64,000 nt of DNA, taken from NCBI GenBank assembly GCA_019054805.1, contig JAHQIY010000013.1, positions 2,232,001 to 2,296,000 of the forward strand, written 5' to 3'. The translations under genes and the position numbers were made by a program. This DNA is from Brachionus manjavacas (Eukaryota; Rotifera; Eurotatoria; Ploima; Brachionidae). A model generated the notes under the pieces. The model searched no databases. It had not been told where the DNA came from and worked only from the letters and a program-made list of their open reading frames with translations. Shown here piece after piece: positions 10,401-23,600 of the stretch (position 1 is the stretch's first letter; the number at the start of each line of letters is the position of its first letter).

Positions 10401-13400
10401 CGAAAAAGAGCAAAAAACCCATTTTTTGACGTTTTTCAGATAGGTTTTTTGCAATGAATTTTTCGAATTATGAAAAACCGAAGATACCACTAGATAGATC
10501 TTGAGATTTTCTTGCCTTTGGCTTTTACAGATCAAAAAAAGGTCAAAGATACGAAAAGTTATGCACTTGGGAAACTTGCAAGTAATTACCAGTCACTTAG
10601 TTTGCAAGTAAGTGCAGAATGGTCAATTTTTTAGCTACGATAATGATTAATAGCTCAAATTCAAGAGCTCAAAAAGTTCTACATGATACAATTTACAGGA
10701 GTCAAAAAAGTTAAAAGGACAAGATTTTAGGCGACTTCGAAAAAGAGCAAAAAACCCATTTTTTGACGTTTTTCAGATAGGTTTTTTGCAATGAATTTTT
10801 CGAATTATGAAAAACCGAAGATACCACTAGATAGATCTTGAGATTTTCTTGCCTTTGGCTTTTACAGATCAAAAAAAGGTCAAAGATACGAAAAGTTATG
10901 CACTTGGGAAACTTGCAAGTAATTACCAGTCACTTAGTTTTCAAGTAAGTGCAGAATGGTCAATTTTTTAGCTACGATAATGATTAATAGCTCAAATTCA
11001 AGAGCTCAAAAAGTTCTACATGATACAATTTACAGGAGTCAAAAAAGTTAAAAGGACAAGATTTTAGGCGACTTCGAAAAAGAGCAAAAAACCCATTTTT
11101 TGACGTTTTTCAGATAGGTTTTTTGCAATGAATTTTTCGAATTATGAAAAACCGAAGATACCATTAGATAGATCTTGAGATTTTCTTGCCTTTGGCTTTT
11201 ACAGATCAAAAAAAGGTCAAAGATACGAAAAGTTATGCACTTGGGAAACTTGCAAGTAATTACCAGTCACTTAGTTTGCAAGTAAGTGCAGAATGGTCAA
11301 TTTTCTAGCTACGATAATGATTAATAGCTCAAATTCAAGAGCTCAAAAAGTTCTACATGATACAATTTACAGGAGTCAAAAAAGTTAAAAGGACAAGATT
11401 TTAGGCGACTTCGAAAAAGAGCAAAAAACCCATTTTTTGACGTTTTTCAGATAGGTTTTTTGCAATGAATTTTTCGAATTATGAAAAACCGAAGATACCA
11501 TTAGATAGATCTTGAGATTTTCTTGCCTTTGGCTTTTACAGATCAAAAAAAGGTCAAAGATACGAAAAGTTATGCACTTGGGAAACTTGCAAGTAATTAC
11601 CAGTCACTTAGTTTGCAAGTAAGTGCAGAATGGTCAATTTTTTAGCTACGATAATGATTAATAGCTCAAATTCAAGAGCTCAAAAAGTTCTACATGATAC
11701 AATTTACAGGAGTCAAAAAAGTTAAAAGGACAAGATTTTAGGCGACTTCGAAAAAGAGCAAAAAACCCATTTTTTGACGTTTTTCAGATAGGTTTTTTGC
11801 AATGAATTTTTCGAATTATGAAAAACCGAAGATACCATTAGATAGATCTTGAGATTTTCTTGCCTTTGGCTTTTACAGATCAAAAAAAGGTCAAAGATAC
11901 GAAAAGTTATGCACTTGGGAAACTTGCAAGTAATTACCAGTCACTTAGTTTGCAAGTAAGTGCAGAATGGTCAATTTTTTAGCTACGATAATGATTAATA
12001 GCTCAAATTCAAGAGCTCAAAAAGTTCTACATGATACAATTTACAGGAGTCAAAAAAGTTAAAAGGACAAGATTTTAGGCGACTTCGAAAAAGAGCAAAA
12101 AACCCATTTTTTGACGTTTTTCAGATAGGTTTTTTGCAATGAATTTTTCGAATTATGAAAAACCGAAGATACCATTAGATAGATCTTGAGATTTTCTTGC
12201 CTTTGGCTTTTACAGATCAAAAAAGGTCAAAGATACGAAAAGTTATGCACTTGGGAAACTTGCAAGTAATTACCAGTCACTTAGTTTGCAAGTAAGTGCA
12301 GAATGGTCAATTTTCTAGCTACGATAATGATTAATAGCTCAAATTCAAGAGCTCAAAAAGTTCTACATGATACAATTTACAGGAGTCAAAAAAGTTAAAA
12401 GGACAAGATTTTAGGCGACTTCGAAAAAGAGCAAAAAACCCATTTTTTGACGTTTTTCAGATAGGTTTTTTGCAATGAATTTTTCGAATTATGAAAAACC
12501 GAAGATACCACTAGATAGATCTTGAGATTTTCTTGCCTTTGGCTTTTACAGATCAAAAAAAGGTCAAAGATACGAAAAGTTATGCACTTGGGAAACTTGC
12601 AAGTAATTACCAGTCACTTAGTTTGCAAGTAAGTGCAGAATGGTCAATTTTTTAGCTACGATAATGATTAATAGCTCAAATTCAAGAGCTCAAAAAGTTC
12701 TACATGATACAATTTACAGGAGTCAAAAAAGTTAAAAGGACAAGATTTTAGGCGACTTCGAAAAAGAGCAAAAAACCCATTTTTTGACGTTTTTCAGATA
12801 GGTTTTTTGCAATGAATTTTTCGAATTATGAAAAACCGAAGATACCACTAGATAGATCTTGAGATTTTCTTGCCTTTGGCTTTTACAGATCAAAAAAAGG
12901 TCAAAGATACGAAAAGTTATGCACTTGGGAAACTTGCAAGTAATTACCAGTCACTTAGTTTGCAAGTAAGTGCAGAATGGTCAATTTTCTAGCTACGATA
13001 ATGATTAATAGCTCAAATTCAAGAGCTCAAAAAGTTCTACATGATACAATTTACAGGAGTCAAAAAAGTTAAAAGGACAAGATTTTAGGCGACTTCGAAA
13101 AAGAGCAAAAAACCCATTTTTTGACGTTTTTCAGATAGGTTTTTTGCAATGAATTTTTCGAATTATGAAAAACCGAAGATACCATTAGATAGATCTTGAG
13201 ATTTTCTTGCCTTTGGCTTTTACAGATCAATAAAAGTCAAAGATACGAAAAGTTATGCACTTGGGAAACTTGCAAGTAATTACCAGTCACTTAGTTTGCA
13301 AGTAAGTGCAGAATGGTCAATTTTTTAGCTACGATAATGATTAATAGCTCAAATTCAAGAGCTCAAAAAGTTCTACATGATACAATTTACAGGAGTCAAA

Positions 13401-16400
13401 AAAGTTAAAAGGACAAGATTTTAGGCGACTTCGAAAAAGAGCAAAAAACCCATTTTTTGACGTTTTTCAGATAGGTTTTTTGCAATGAATTTTTCGAATT
13501 ATGAAAAACCGAAGATACCATTAGATAGATCTTGAGATTTTCTTGCCTTTGGCTTTTACAGATCAAAAAAAGGTCAAAGATACGAAAAGTTATGCACTTG
13601 GGAAACTTGCAAGTAATTACCAGTCACTTAGTTTGCAAGTAAGTGCAGAATGGTCAATTTTCTAGCTACGATAATGATTAATAGCTCAAATTCAAGAGCT
13701 CAAAAAGTTCTACATGATACAATTTACAGGAGTCAAAAAAGTTAAAAGGACAAGATTTTAGGCGACTTCGAAAAAGAGCAAAAAACCCATTTTTTGACGT
13801 TTTTCAGATAGGTTTTTTGCAATGAATTTTTCGAATTATGAAAAACCGAAGATACCACTAGATAGATCTTGAGATTTTCTTGCCTTTGGCTTTTACAGAT
13901 CAAAAAAAGGTCAAAGATACGAAAAGTTATGCACTTGGGAAACTTGCAAGTAATTACCAGTCACTTAGTTTGCAAGTAAGTGCAGAATGGTCAATTTTTT
14001 AGCTACGATAATGATTAATAGCTCAAATTCAAGAGCTCAAAAAGTTCTACATGATACAATTTACAGGAGTCAAAAAAGTTAAAAGGACAAGATTTTAGGC
14101 GACTTCGAAAAAGAGCAAAAAACCCATTTTTTGACGTTTTTCAGATAGGTTTTTTGCAATGAATTTTTCGAATTATGAAAAACCGAAGATACCATTAGAT
14201 AGATCTTGAGATTTTCTTGCCTTTGGCTTTTACAGATCAAAAAAAGGTCAAAGATACGAAAAGTTATGCACTTGGGAAACTTGCAAGTAATTACCAGTCA
14301 CTTAGTTTGCAAGTAAGTGCAGAATGGTCAATTTTTTAGCTACGATAATGATTAATAGCTCAAATTCAAGAGCTCAAAAAGTTCTACATGATACAATTTA
14401 CAGGAGTCAAAAAAGTTAAAAGGACAAGATTTTAGGCGACTTCGAAAAAGAGCAAAAAACCCATTTTTTGACGTTTTTCAGATAGGTTTTTTGCAATGAA
14501 TTTTTCGAATTATGAAAAACCGAAGATACCACTAGATAGATCTTGAGATTTTCTTGCCTTTGGCTTTTACAGATCAAAAAAGGTCAAAGATACGAAAAGT
14601 TATGCACTTGGGAAACTTGCAAGTAATTACCAGTCACTTAGTTTGCAAGTAAGTGCAGAATGGTCAATTTTTTAGCTACGATAATGATTAATAGCTCAAA
14701 TTCAAGAGCTCAAAAAGTTCTACATGATACAATTTACAGGAGTCAAAAAAGTTAAAAGGACAAGATTTTAGGCGACTTCGAAAAAGAGCAAAAAACCCAT
14801 TTTTTGACGTTTTTCAGATAGGTTTTTTGCAATGAATTTTTCGAATTATGAAAAACCGAAGATACCACTAGATAGATCTTGAGATTTTCTTGCCTTTGGC
14901 TTTTACAGATCAAAAAAAGGTCAAAGATACGAAAAGTTATGCACTTGGGAAACTTGCAAGTAATTACCAGTCACTTAGTTTGCAAGTAAGTGCAGAATGG
15001 TCAATTTTTTAGCTACGATAATGATTAATAGCTCAAATTCAAGAGCTCAAAAAGTTCTACATGATACAATTTACAGGAGTCAAAAAAGTTAAAAGGACAA
15101 GATTTTAGGCGACTTCGAAAAAGAGCAAAAAACCCATTTTTTGACGTTTTTCAGATAGGTTTTTTGCAATGAATTTTTCGAATTATGAAAAACCGAAGAT
15201 ACCACTAGATAGATCTTGAGATTTTCTTGCCTTTGGCTTTTACAGATCAAAAAAAGGTCAAAGATACGAAAAGTTATGCACTTGGGAAACTTGCAAGTAA
15301 TTACCAGTCACTTAGTTTGCAAGTAAGTGCAGAATGGTCAATTTTCTAGCTACGATAATGATTAATAGCTCAAATTCAAGAGCTCAAAAAGTTCTACATG
15401 ATACAATTTACAGGAGTCAAAAAAGTTAAAAGGACAAGATTTTAGGCGACTTCGAAAAAGAGCAAAAAACCCATTTTTTGACGTTTTTCAGATAGGTTTT
15501 TTGCAATGAATTTTTCGAATTATGAAAAACCGAAGATACCACTAGATAGATCTTGAGATTTTCTTGCCTTTGGCTTTTACAGATCAAAAAAAGGTCAAAG
15601 ATACGAAAAGTTATGCACTTGGGAAACTTGCAAGTAATTACCAGTCACTTAGTTTGCAAGTAAGTGCAGAATGGTCAATTTTTTAGCTACGATAATGATT
15701 AATAGCTCAAATTCAAGAGCTCAAAAAGTTCTACATGATACAATTTACAGGAGTCAAAAAAGTTAAAAGGACAAGATTTTAGGCGACTTCGAAAAAGAGC
15801 AAAAAACCCATTTTTTGACGTTTTTCAGATAGGTTTTTTGCAATGAATTTTTCGAATTATGAAAAACCGAAGATACCACTAGATAGATCTTGAGATTTTC
15901 TTGCCTTTGGCTTTTACAGATCAAAAAAAGGTCAAAGATACGAAAAGTTATGCACTTGGGAAACTTGCAAGTAATTACCAGTCACTTAGTTTGCAAGTAA
16001 GTGCAGAATGGTCAATTTTCTAGCTACGATAATGATTAATAGCTCAAATTCAAGAGCTCAAAAAGTTCTACATGATACAATTTACAGGAGTCAAAAAAGT
16101 TAAAAGGACAAGATTTTAGGCGACTTCGAAAAAGAGCAAAAAACCCATTTTTTGACGTTTTTCAGATAGGTTTTTTGCAATGAATTTTTCGAATTATGAA
16201 AAACCGAAGATACCACTAGATAGATCTTGAGATTTTCTTGCCTTTGGCTTTTACAGATCAAAAAAAGGTCAAAGATACGAAAAGTTATGCACTTGGGAAA
16301 CTTGCAAGTAATTACCAGTCACTTAGTTTGCAAGTAAGTGCAGAATGGTCAATTTTTTAGCTACGATAATGATTAATAGCTCAAATTCAAGAGCTCAAAA

Positions 16401-19400
16401 AGTTCTACATGATACAATTTACAGGAGTCAAAAAAGTTAAAAGGACAAGATTTTAGGCGACTTCGAAAAAGAGCAAAAAACCCATTTTTTGACGTTTTTC
16501 AGATAGGTTTTTTGCAATGAATTTTTCGAATTATGAAAAACCGAAGATACCACTAGATAGATCTTGAGATTTTCTTGCCTTTGGCTTTTACAGATCAAAA
16601 AAAGGTCAAAGATACGAAAAGTTATGCACTTGGGAAACTTGCAAGTAATTACCAGTCACTTAGTTTGCAAGTAAGTGCAGAATGGTCAATTTTCTAGCTA
16701 CGATAATGATTAATAGCTCAAATTCAAGAGCTCAAAAAGTTCTACATGATACAATTTACAGGAGTCAAAAAAGTTAAAAGGACAAGATTTTAGGCGACTT
16801 CGAAAAAGAGCAAAAAACCCATTTTTTGACGTTTTTCAGATAGGTTTTTTGCAATGAATTTTTCGAATTATGAAAAACCGAAGATACCACTAGATAGATC
16901 TTGAGATTTTCTTGCCTTTGGCTTTTACAGATCAAAAAAAGGTCAAAGATACGAAAAGTTATGCACTTGGGAAACTTGCAAGTAATTACCAGTCACTTAG
17001 TTTGCAAGTAAGTGCAGAATGGTCAATTTTTTAGCTACGATAATGATTAATAGCTCAAATTCAAGAGCTCAAAAAGTTCTACATGATACAATTTACAGGA
17101 GTCAAAAAAGTTAAAAGGACAAGATTTTAGGCGACTTCGAAAAAGAGCAAAAAACCCATTTTTTGACGTTTTTCAGATAGGTTTTTTGCAATGAATTTTT
17201 CGAATTATGAAAAACCGAAGATACCACTAGATAGATCTTGAGATTTTCTTGCCTTTGGCTTTTACAGATCAAAAAAGGTCAAAGATACGAAAAGTTATGC
17301 ACTTGGGAAACTTGCAAGTAATTACCAGTCACTTAGTTTGCAAGTAAGTGCAGAATGGTCAATTTTCTAGCTACGATAATGATTAATAGCTCAAATTCAA
17401 GAGCTCAAAAAGTTCTACATGATACAATTTACAGGAGTCAAAAAAGTTAAAAGGACAAGATTTTAGGCGACTTCGAAAAAGAGCAAAAAACCCATTTTTT
17501 GACGTTTTTCAGATAGGTTTTTTGCAATGAATTTTTCGAATTATGAAAAACCGAAGATACCACTAGATAGATCTTGAGATTTTCTTGCCTTTGGCTTTTA
17601 CAGATCAAAAAAAGGTCAAAGATACGAAAAGTTATGCACTTGGGAAACTTGCAAGTAATTACCAGTCACTTAGTTTGCAAGTAAGTGCAGAATGGTCAAT
17701 TTTTTAGCTACGATAATGATTAATAGCTCAAATTCAAGAGCTCAAAAAGTTCTACATGATACAATTTACAGGAGTCAAAAAAGTTAAAAGGACAAGATTT
17801 TAGGCGACTTCGAAAAAGAGCAAAAAACCCATTTTTTGACGTTTTTCAGATAGGTTTTTTGCAATGAATTTTTCGAATTATGAAAAACCGAAGATACCAC
17901 TAGATAGATCTTGAGATTTTCTTGCCTTTGGCTTTTACAGATCAAAAAAAGGTCAAAGATACGAAAAGTTATGCACTTGGGAAACTTGCAAGTAATTACC
18001 AGTCACTTAGTTTGCAAGTAAGTGCAGAATGGTCAATTTTCTAGCTACGATAATGATTAATAGCTCAAATTCAAGAGCTCAAAAAGTTCTACATGATACA
18101 ATTTACAGGAGTCAAAAAAGTTAAAAGGACAAGATTTTAGGCGACTTCGAAAAAGAGCAAAAAACCCATTTTTTGACGTTTTTCAGATAGGTTTTTTGCA
18201 ATGAATTTTTCGAATTATGAAAAACCGAAGATACCACTAGATAGATCTTGAGATTTTCTTGCCTTTGGCTTTTACAGATCAAAAAAGGTCAAAGATACGA
18301 AAAGTTATGCACTTGGGAAACTTGCAAGTAATTACCAGTCACTTAGTTTGCAAGTAAGTGCAGAATGGTCAATTTTTTAGCTACGATAATGATTAATAGC
18401 TCAAATTCAAGAGCTCAAAAAGTTCTACATGATACAATTTACAGGAGTCAAAAAAGTTAAAAGGACAAGATTTTAGGCGACTTCGAAAAAGAGCAAAAAA
18501 CCCATTTTTTGACGTTTTTCAGATAGGTTTTTTGCAATGAATTTTTCGAATTATGAAAAACCGAAGATACCACTAGATAGATCTTGAGATTTTCTTGCCT
18601 TTGGCTTTTACAGATCAAAAAAAGGTCAAAGATACGAAAAGTTATGCACTTGGGAAACTTGCAAGTAATTACCAGTCACTTAGTTTGCAAGTAAGTGCAG
18701 AATGGTCAATTTTCTAGCTACGATAATGATTAATAGCTCAAATTCAAGAGCTCAAAAAGTTCTACATGATACAATTTACAGGAGTCAAAAAAGTTAAAAG
18801 GACAAGATTTTAGGCGACTTCGAAAAAGAGCAAAAAACCCATTTTTTGACGTTTTTCAGATAGGTTTTTTGCAATGAATTTTTCGAATTATGAAAAACCG
18901 AAGATACCACTAGATAGATCTTGAGATTTTCTTGCCTTTGGCTTTTACAGATCAAAAAAGGTCAAAGATACGAAAAGTTATGCACTTGGGAAACTTGCAA
19001 GTAATTACCAGTCACTTAGTTTGCAAGTAAGTGCAGAATGGTCAATTTTTTAGCTACGATAATGATTAATAGCTCAAATTCAAGAGCTCAAAAAGTTCTA
19101 CATGATACAATTTACAGGAGTCAAAAAAGTTAAAAGGACAAGATTTTAGGCGACTTCGAAAAAGAGCAAAAAACCCATTTTTTGACGTTTTTCAGATAGG
19201 TTTTTTGCAATGAATTTTTCGAATTATGAAAAACCGAAGATACCACTAGATAGATCTTGAGATTTTCTTGCCTTTGGCTTTTACAGATCAAAAAAGGTCA
19301 AAGATACGAAAAGTTATGCACTTGGGAAACTTGCAAGTAATTACCAGTCACTTAGTTTGCAAGTAAGTGCAGAATGGTCAATTTTTTAGCTACGATAATG

Positions 19401-20640
19401 ATTAATAGCTCAAATTCAAGAGCTCAAAAAGTTCTACATGATACAATTTACAGGAGTCAAAAAAGTTAAAAGGACAAGATTTTAGGCGACTTCGAAAAAG
19501 AGCAAAAAACCCATTTTTTGACGTTTTTCAGATAGGTTTTTTGCAATGAATTTTTCGAATTATGAAAAACCGAAGATACCACTAGATAGATCTTGAGATT
19601 TTCTTGCCTTTGGCTTTTACAGATCAAAAAAAGGTCAAAGATACGAAAAGTTATGCACTTGGGAAACTTGCAAGTAATTACCAGTCACTTAGTTTGCAAG
19701 TAAGTGCAGAATGGTCAATTTTCTAGCTACGATAATGATTAATAGCTCAAATTCAAGAGCTCAAAAAGTTCTACATGATACAATTTACAGGAGTCAAAAA
19801 AGTTAAAAGGACAAGATTTTAGGCGACTTCGAAAAAGAGCAAAAAACCCATTTTTTGACGTTTTTCAGATAGGTTTTTTGCAATGAATTTTTCGAATTAT
19901 GCAAAACCGAAGATACCACTAGATAGATCTTGAGATTTTCTTGCCTTTGGCTTTTACAGATCAAAAAAAGGTCAAAGATACGAAAAGTTATGCACTTGGG
20001 AAACTTGCAAGTAATTACCAGTCACTTAGTTTGCAAGTAAGTGCAGAATGGTCAATTTTCTAGCTACGATAATGATTAATAGCTCAAATTCAAGAGCTCA
20101 AAAAGTTCTACATGATACAATTTACAGGAGTCAAAAAAGTTAAAAGGACAAGATTTTAGGCGACTTCGAAAAAGAGCAAAAAACCCATTTTTTGACGTTT
20201 TTCAGATAGGTTTTTTGCAATGAATTTTTCGAATTATGCAAAACCGAAGATACCACTAGATAGATCTTGAGATTTTCTTGCCTTTGGCTTTTACAGATCA
20301 AAATAGGTCAAAGATACGAAAAGTTATGCACTTGGGAAACTTGCAAGTAATTACCAGTCACTTAGTTTGCAAGTAAGTGCAGAATGGTCAATTTTCTAGC
20401 TACGATAATGATTAATAGCTCAAATTCAAGAGCTCAAAAAGTTCTACATGATACAATTTACAGGAGTCAAAAAAGTTAAAAGGACAAGATTTTAGGCGAC
20501 TTCGAAAAAGAGCAAAAAACCCATTTTTTGACGTTTTTCAGATAGGTTTTTTGCAATGAATTTTTCGAATTATGCAAAACCGAAGATACCACTAGATAGA
20601 TCTTGAGATTTTCTTGCCTTTGGTATTTACAGATCAAAAA
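4480..20640 (+). repeat. Satellite array, subfamily A (about 48 copies)
   Basis: Head-to-tail copies of a 336-337 bp unit, starting abruptly at GTCAAAGATACG next to the transposase relic. Copies are nearly identical. Subfamily A is marked by CACTTGGGAAACTTGCAAGT, AGAGCTCAAAAAG, CAAGATTTTAGG, TTCAGATAGG and CTTGCCTTTGG. Two single-base sites vary between copies: T or C in TTTT(T/C)TAGC, and T or C in ACCA(T/C)TAGA. The A-run before GGTC is 6 or 7 long, which gives the 336 or 337 bp length. Rare variants are GATAAAAAAAGG in copies 1, 12 and 16 and AATAAAAGTC near 13229. The ten-base palindrome ACTTGCAAGT occurs in each A copy. Stops in all frames and a period not divisible by 3 argue against coding. 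Confidence 0.99.
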
Positions 20641-23600
20641 TAGGTCAAAGTTACGAAAAGTTATGCACTTGGGAAACTTGCAAGTAATTACCAGTCACTT
20701 AGTTTTCAAGTAAGTGCAGAATGGTTAATTTTCTAGCTACGATAATGATTAATAGCTCAAATTCAAGAGCTCAAAAAGTTCTACATGATACAATTTACAG
20801 GAGTCAAAAAAGTTAAAAGGACAAGATTTTAGGCGACTTCGAAAAAGAGCAAAAAACCCATTTTTTGACGTTTTTCAGATAGGTTTTTTGCAATGAATTT
20901 TTCGAATTATGAAAAACCGAAGAGACCACTAGATAGATCTTGAGATTTTCTTGCCTTTGGCTCTTACAGATCAAAAAAAGGTCAAAGTTACGAAAAGTTA
21001 TGCACTTGGGAAACTTGCAAGTAATTACCAGTCACTTAGTTTTCAAGTAAGTGCAGAATGGTAAATTTTCTAGCTACGATAATGATTAATAGCTCAAATT
21101 CAAGAGCTCAAAAAGTTCTACATGATACAATTTACAGGAGTCAAAAAAGTTAAAAGGACAAGATTTTAGGCGACTTCGAAAAAGAGCAAAAAACCCATTT
21201 TTTGACGTTTTTCAGATAGGTTTTTTGCAATGAATTTTTCGAATTATGAAAAACCGAAGATACCACTAGATAGATCTTGAGATTTTCTTGCCTTTGGCTT
21301 TTACAGATCAAAAAAAGGTCAAAGTTACGAAAAGTTATGCACTTGGGAAACTTGCAAGTAATTACCAGTCACTTAGTTTTCAAGTAAGTGCAGAATGGTT
21401 AATTTTCTAGCTACGATAATGATTAATAGCTCAAATTCAAGAGCTCAAAAAGTTCTACATGATACAATTTACAGGAGTCAAAAAAGTTAAAAGGACAAGA
21501 TTTTAGGCGACTTCGAAAAAGAGCAAAAAACCCATTTTTTGACGTTTTTCAGATAGGTTTTTTGCAATGAATTTTTCGAATTATGAAAAACCGAAGATAC
21601 CACTAGATAGATCTTGAGATTTTCTTGCCTTTGGCTTTTACAGATCAAAAAAAGGTCAAAGATTCGAAAAGTTATGCACTTGGGAAACTTGCAAGTAATT
21701 ACCAGTCACTTAGTTTTCAAGTAAGTGCAGAATGGTTAATTTTCTAGCTACGATAATGATTAATAGCTCAAATTCAAGAGCTCAAAAAGTTCTACATGAT
21801 ACAATTTACAGGAGTCAAAAAAGTTAAAAGGACAAGATTTTAGGCGACTTCGAAAAAGAGCAAAAAACCCATTTTTTGACGTTTTTCAGATAGGTTTTTT
21901 GCAATGAATTTTTCGAATTATGCAAAACCGAAGATACCACTAGATAGATCTTGAGATTTTCTTGCCTTTGGCTTTTACAGATCAAAAAAAGGTCAAAGAT
22001 TCGAAAAGTTATGCATTTGAGAAACTTGCAAGTAATTACCACTCACTAAGTTTTCAAGTAAGTGCAGAATGGTCAATTTTTTTAGCTACGATAATGATTA
22101 ATAGCTCAAATTCAAGAGTTCAAAAAGTTCTACATGATACAATTTATAGTAGTGAAAAAGTTAAAAGGACAAGATTTTAGGCGACATCGAAATTGAGCAA
22201 ACGGACCCATTTTTTGACGTTTTTCAGATAGGTTTTTTGCAATGAATTTATCGAATTATGAAAAACCGAAGATACCACTAGATAGATCTTGAGATTTTCT
22301 TGCCTTTGGCTTTTACAGATCAAAAAAAGGTCAAAGATTCGAAAAGTTATGCACTTGGGAAACTTGCAAGTAATTACCAGTCACTTAGTTTTCAAGTAAG
22401 TGCAGAATGGTCAATTTTTTAGCTACGATAATGATTAATAGCTCAAATTCAAGAGCTCAAAAAGTTCTACATGATACAATTTACAGGAGTCAAAAAAGTT
22501 AAAAGGACAAGATTTTAGGCGACTTCGAAAAAGAGCAAAAAACCCATTTTTTGACGTTTTTCAGATAGGTTTTTTGCAATGAATTTTTCGAATTATGCAA
22601 AACCGAAGATACCACTAGATAGATCTTGAGATTTTCTTGCCTTTGGCTTTTACAGATCAAAAAAAGATCAAAGATACGAAAAGTTATGCACTTGGGAAAC
22701 TTGCAAGTAATTACCAGTCACTTAGTTTTCAAGTAAGTGCAGAATGGTTAATTTTCTAGCTACGATAATGATTAATAGCTCAAATTCAAGAGCTCAAAAA
22801 GTTCTACATGATACAATTTACAGGAGTCAAAAAAGTTAAAAGGACAAGATTTTAGGCGACTTCGAAAAAGAGCAAAAAACCCATTTTTTGACGTTTTTCA
22901 GATAGGTTTTTTGCAATGAATTTTTCGAATTATGAAAAACCGAAGATACCACTAGATAGATCTTGAGATTTTCTTGCCTTTGGCTTTTACAGATCAAAAA
23001 AGGTCAAAGATTCGAAAAGTTATGCACTTGGGAAACTTGCAAGTAATTACCAGTCACTTAGTTTTCAAGTAAGTGCAGAATGGTCAATTTTCTAGCTACG
23101 ATAATGATTAATAGCTCAAATTCAAGAGCTCAAAAAGTTCTACATGATACAATTTACAGGAGTCAAAAAAGTTAAAAGGACAAGATTTTAGGCGACTTCG
23201 AAAAAGAGCAAAAAACCCATTTTTTGACGTTTTTCAAATAGGTTTTTTGCAATGAATTTTTCGAATTATGAAAAACCGAAGATACCACTAGATGGATCTT
23301 GAGATTTTCTTGCCTTTGGCATTTACAGATCAAAAAAAGGTCAAAGATACGATAAGTTATGCACTTGCGAAACTTGGAAGTAATTACCAGTCACTTAGTT
23401 TGCAAGTAAATGCAGAATGGTAAATTTTCTAGCTACGATAATGATTAATAGCTCAAATTCAAGAGCTCAAAAAGTTCTACATGATACAATTTACAGGAGT
23501 CAAAAAAGTTAAAAGGACAAGATTTTAGGCGACTTCGAAAAAGAGCAAAAAACCCATTTTTTGACGTTTTTCAGATAGGTTTTTTGCAATGAATTTTTCG

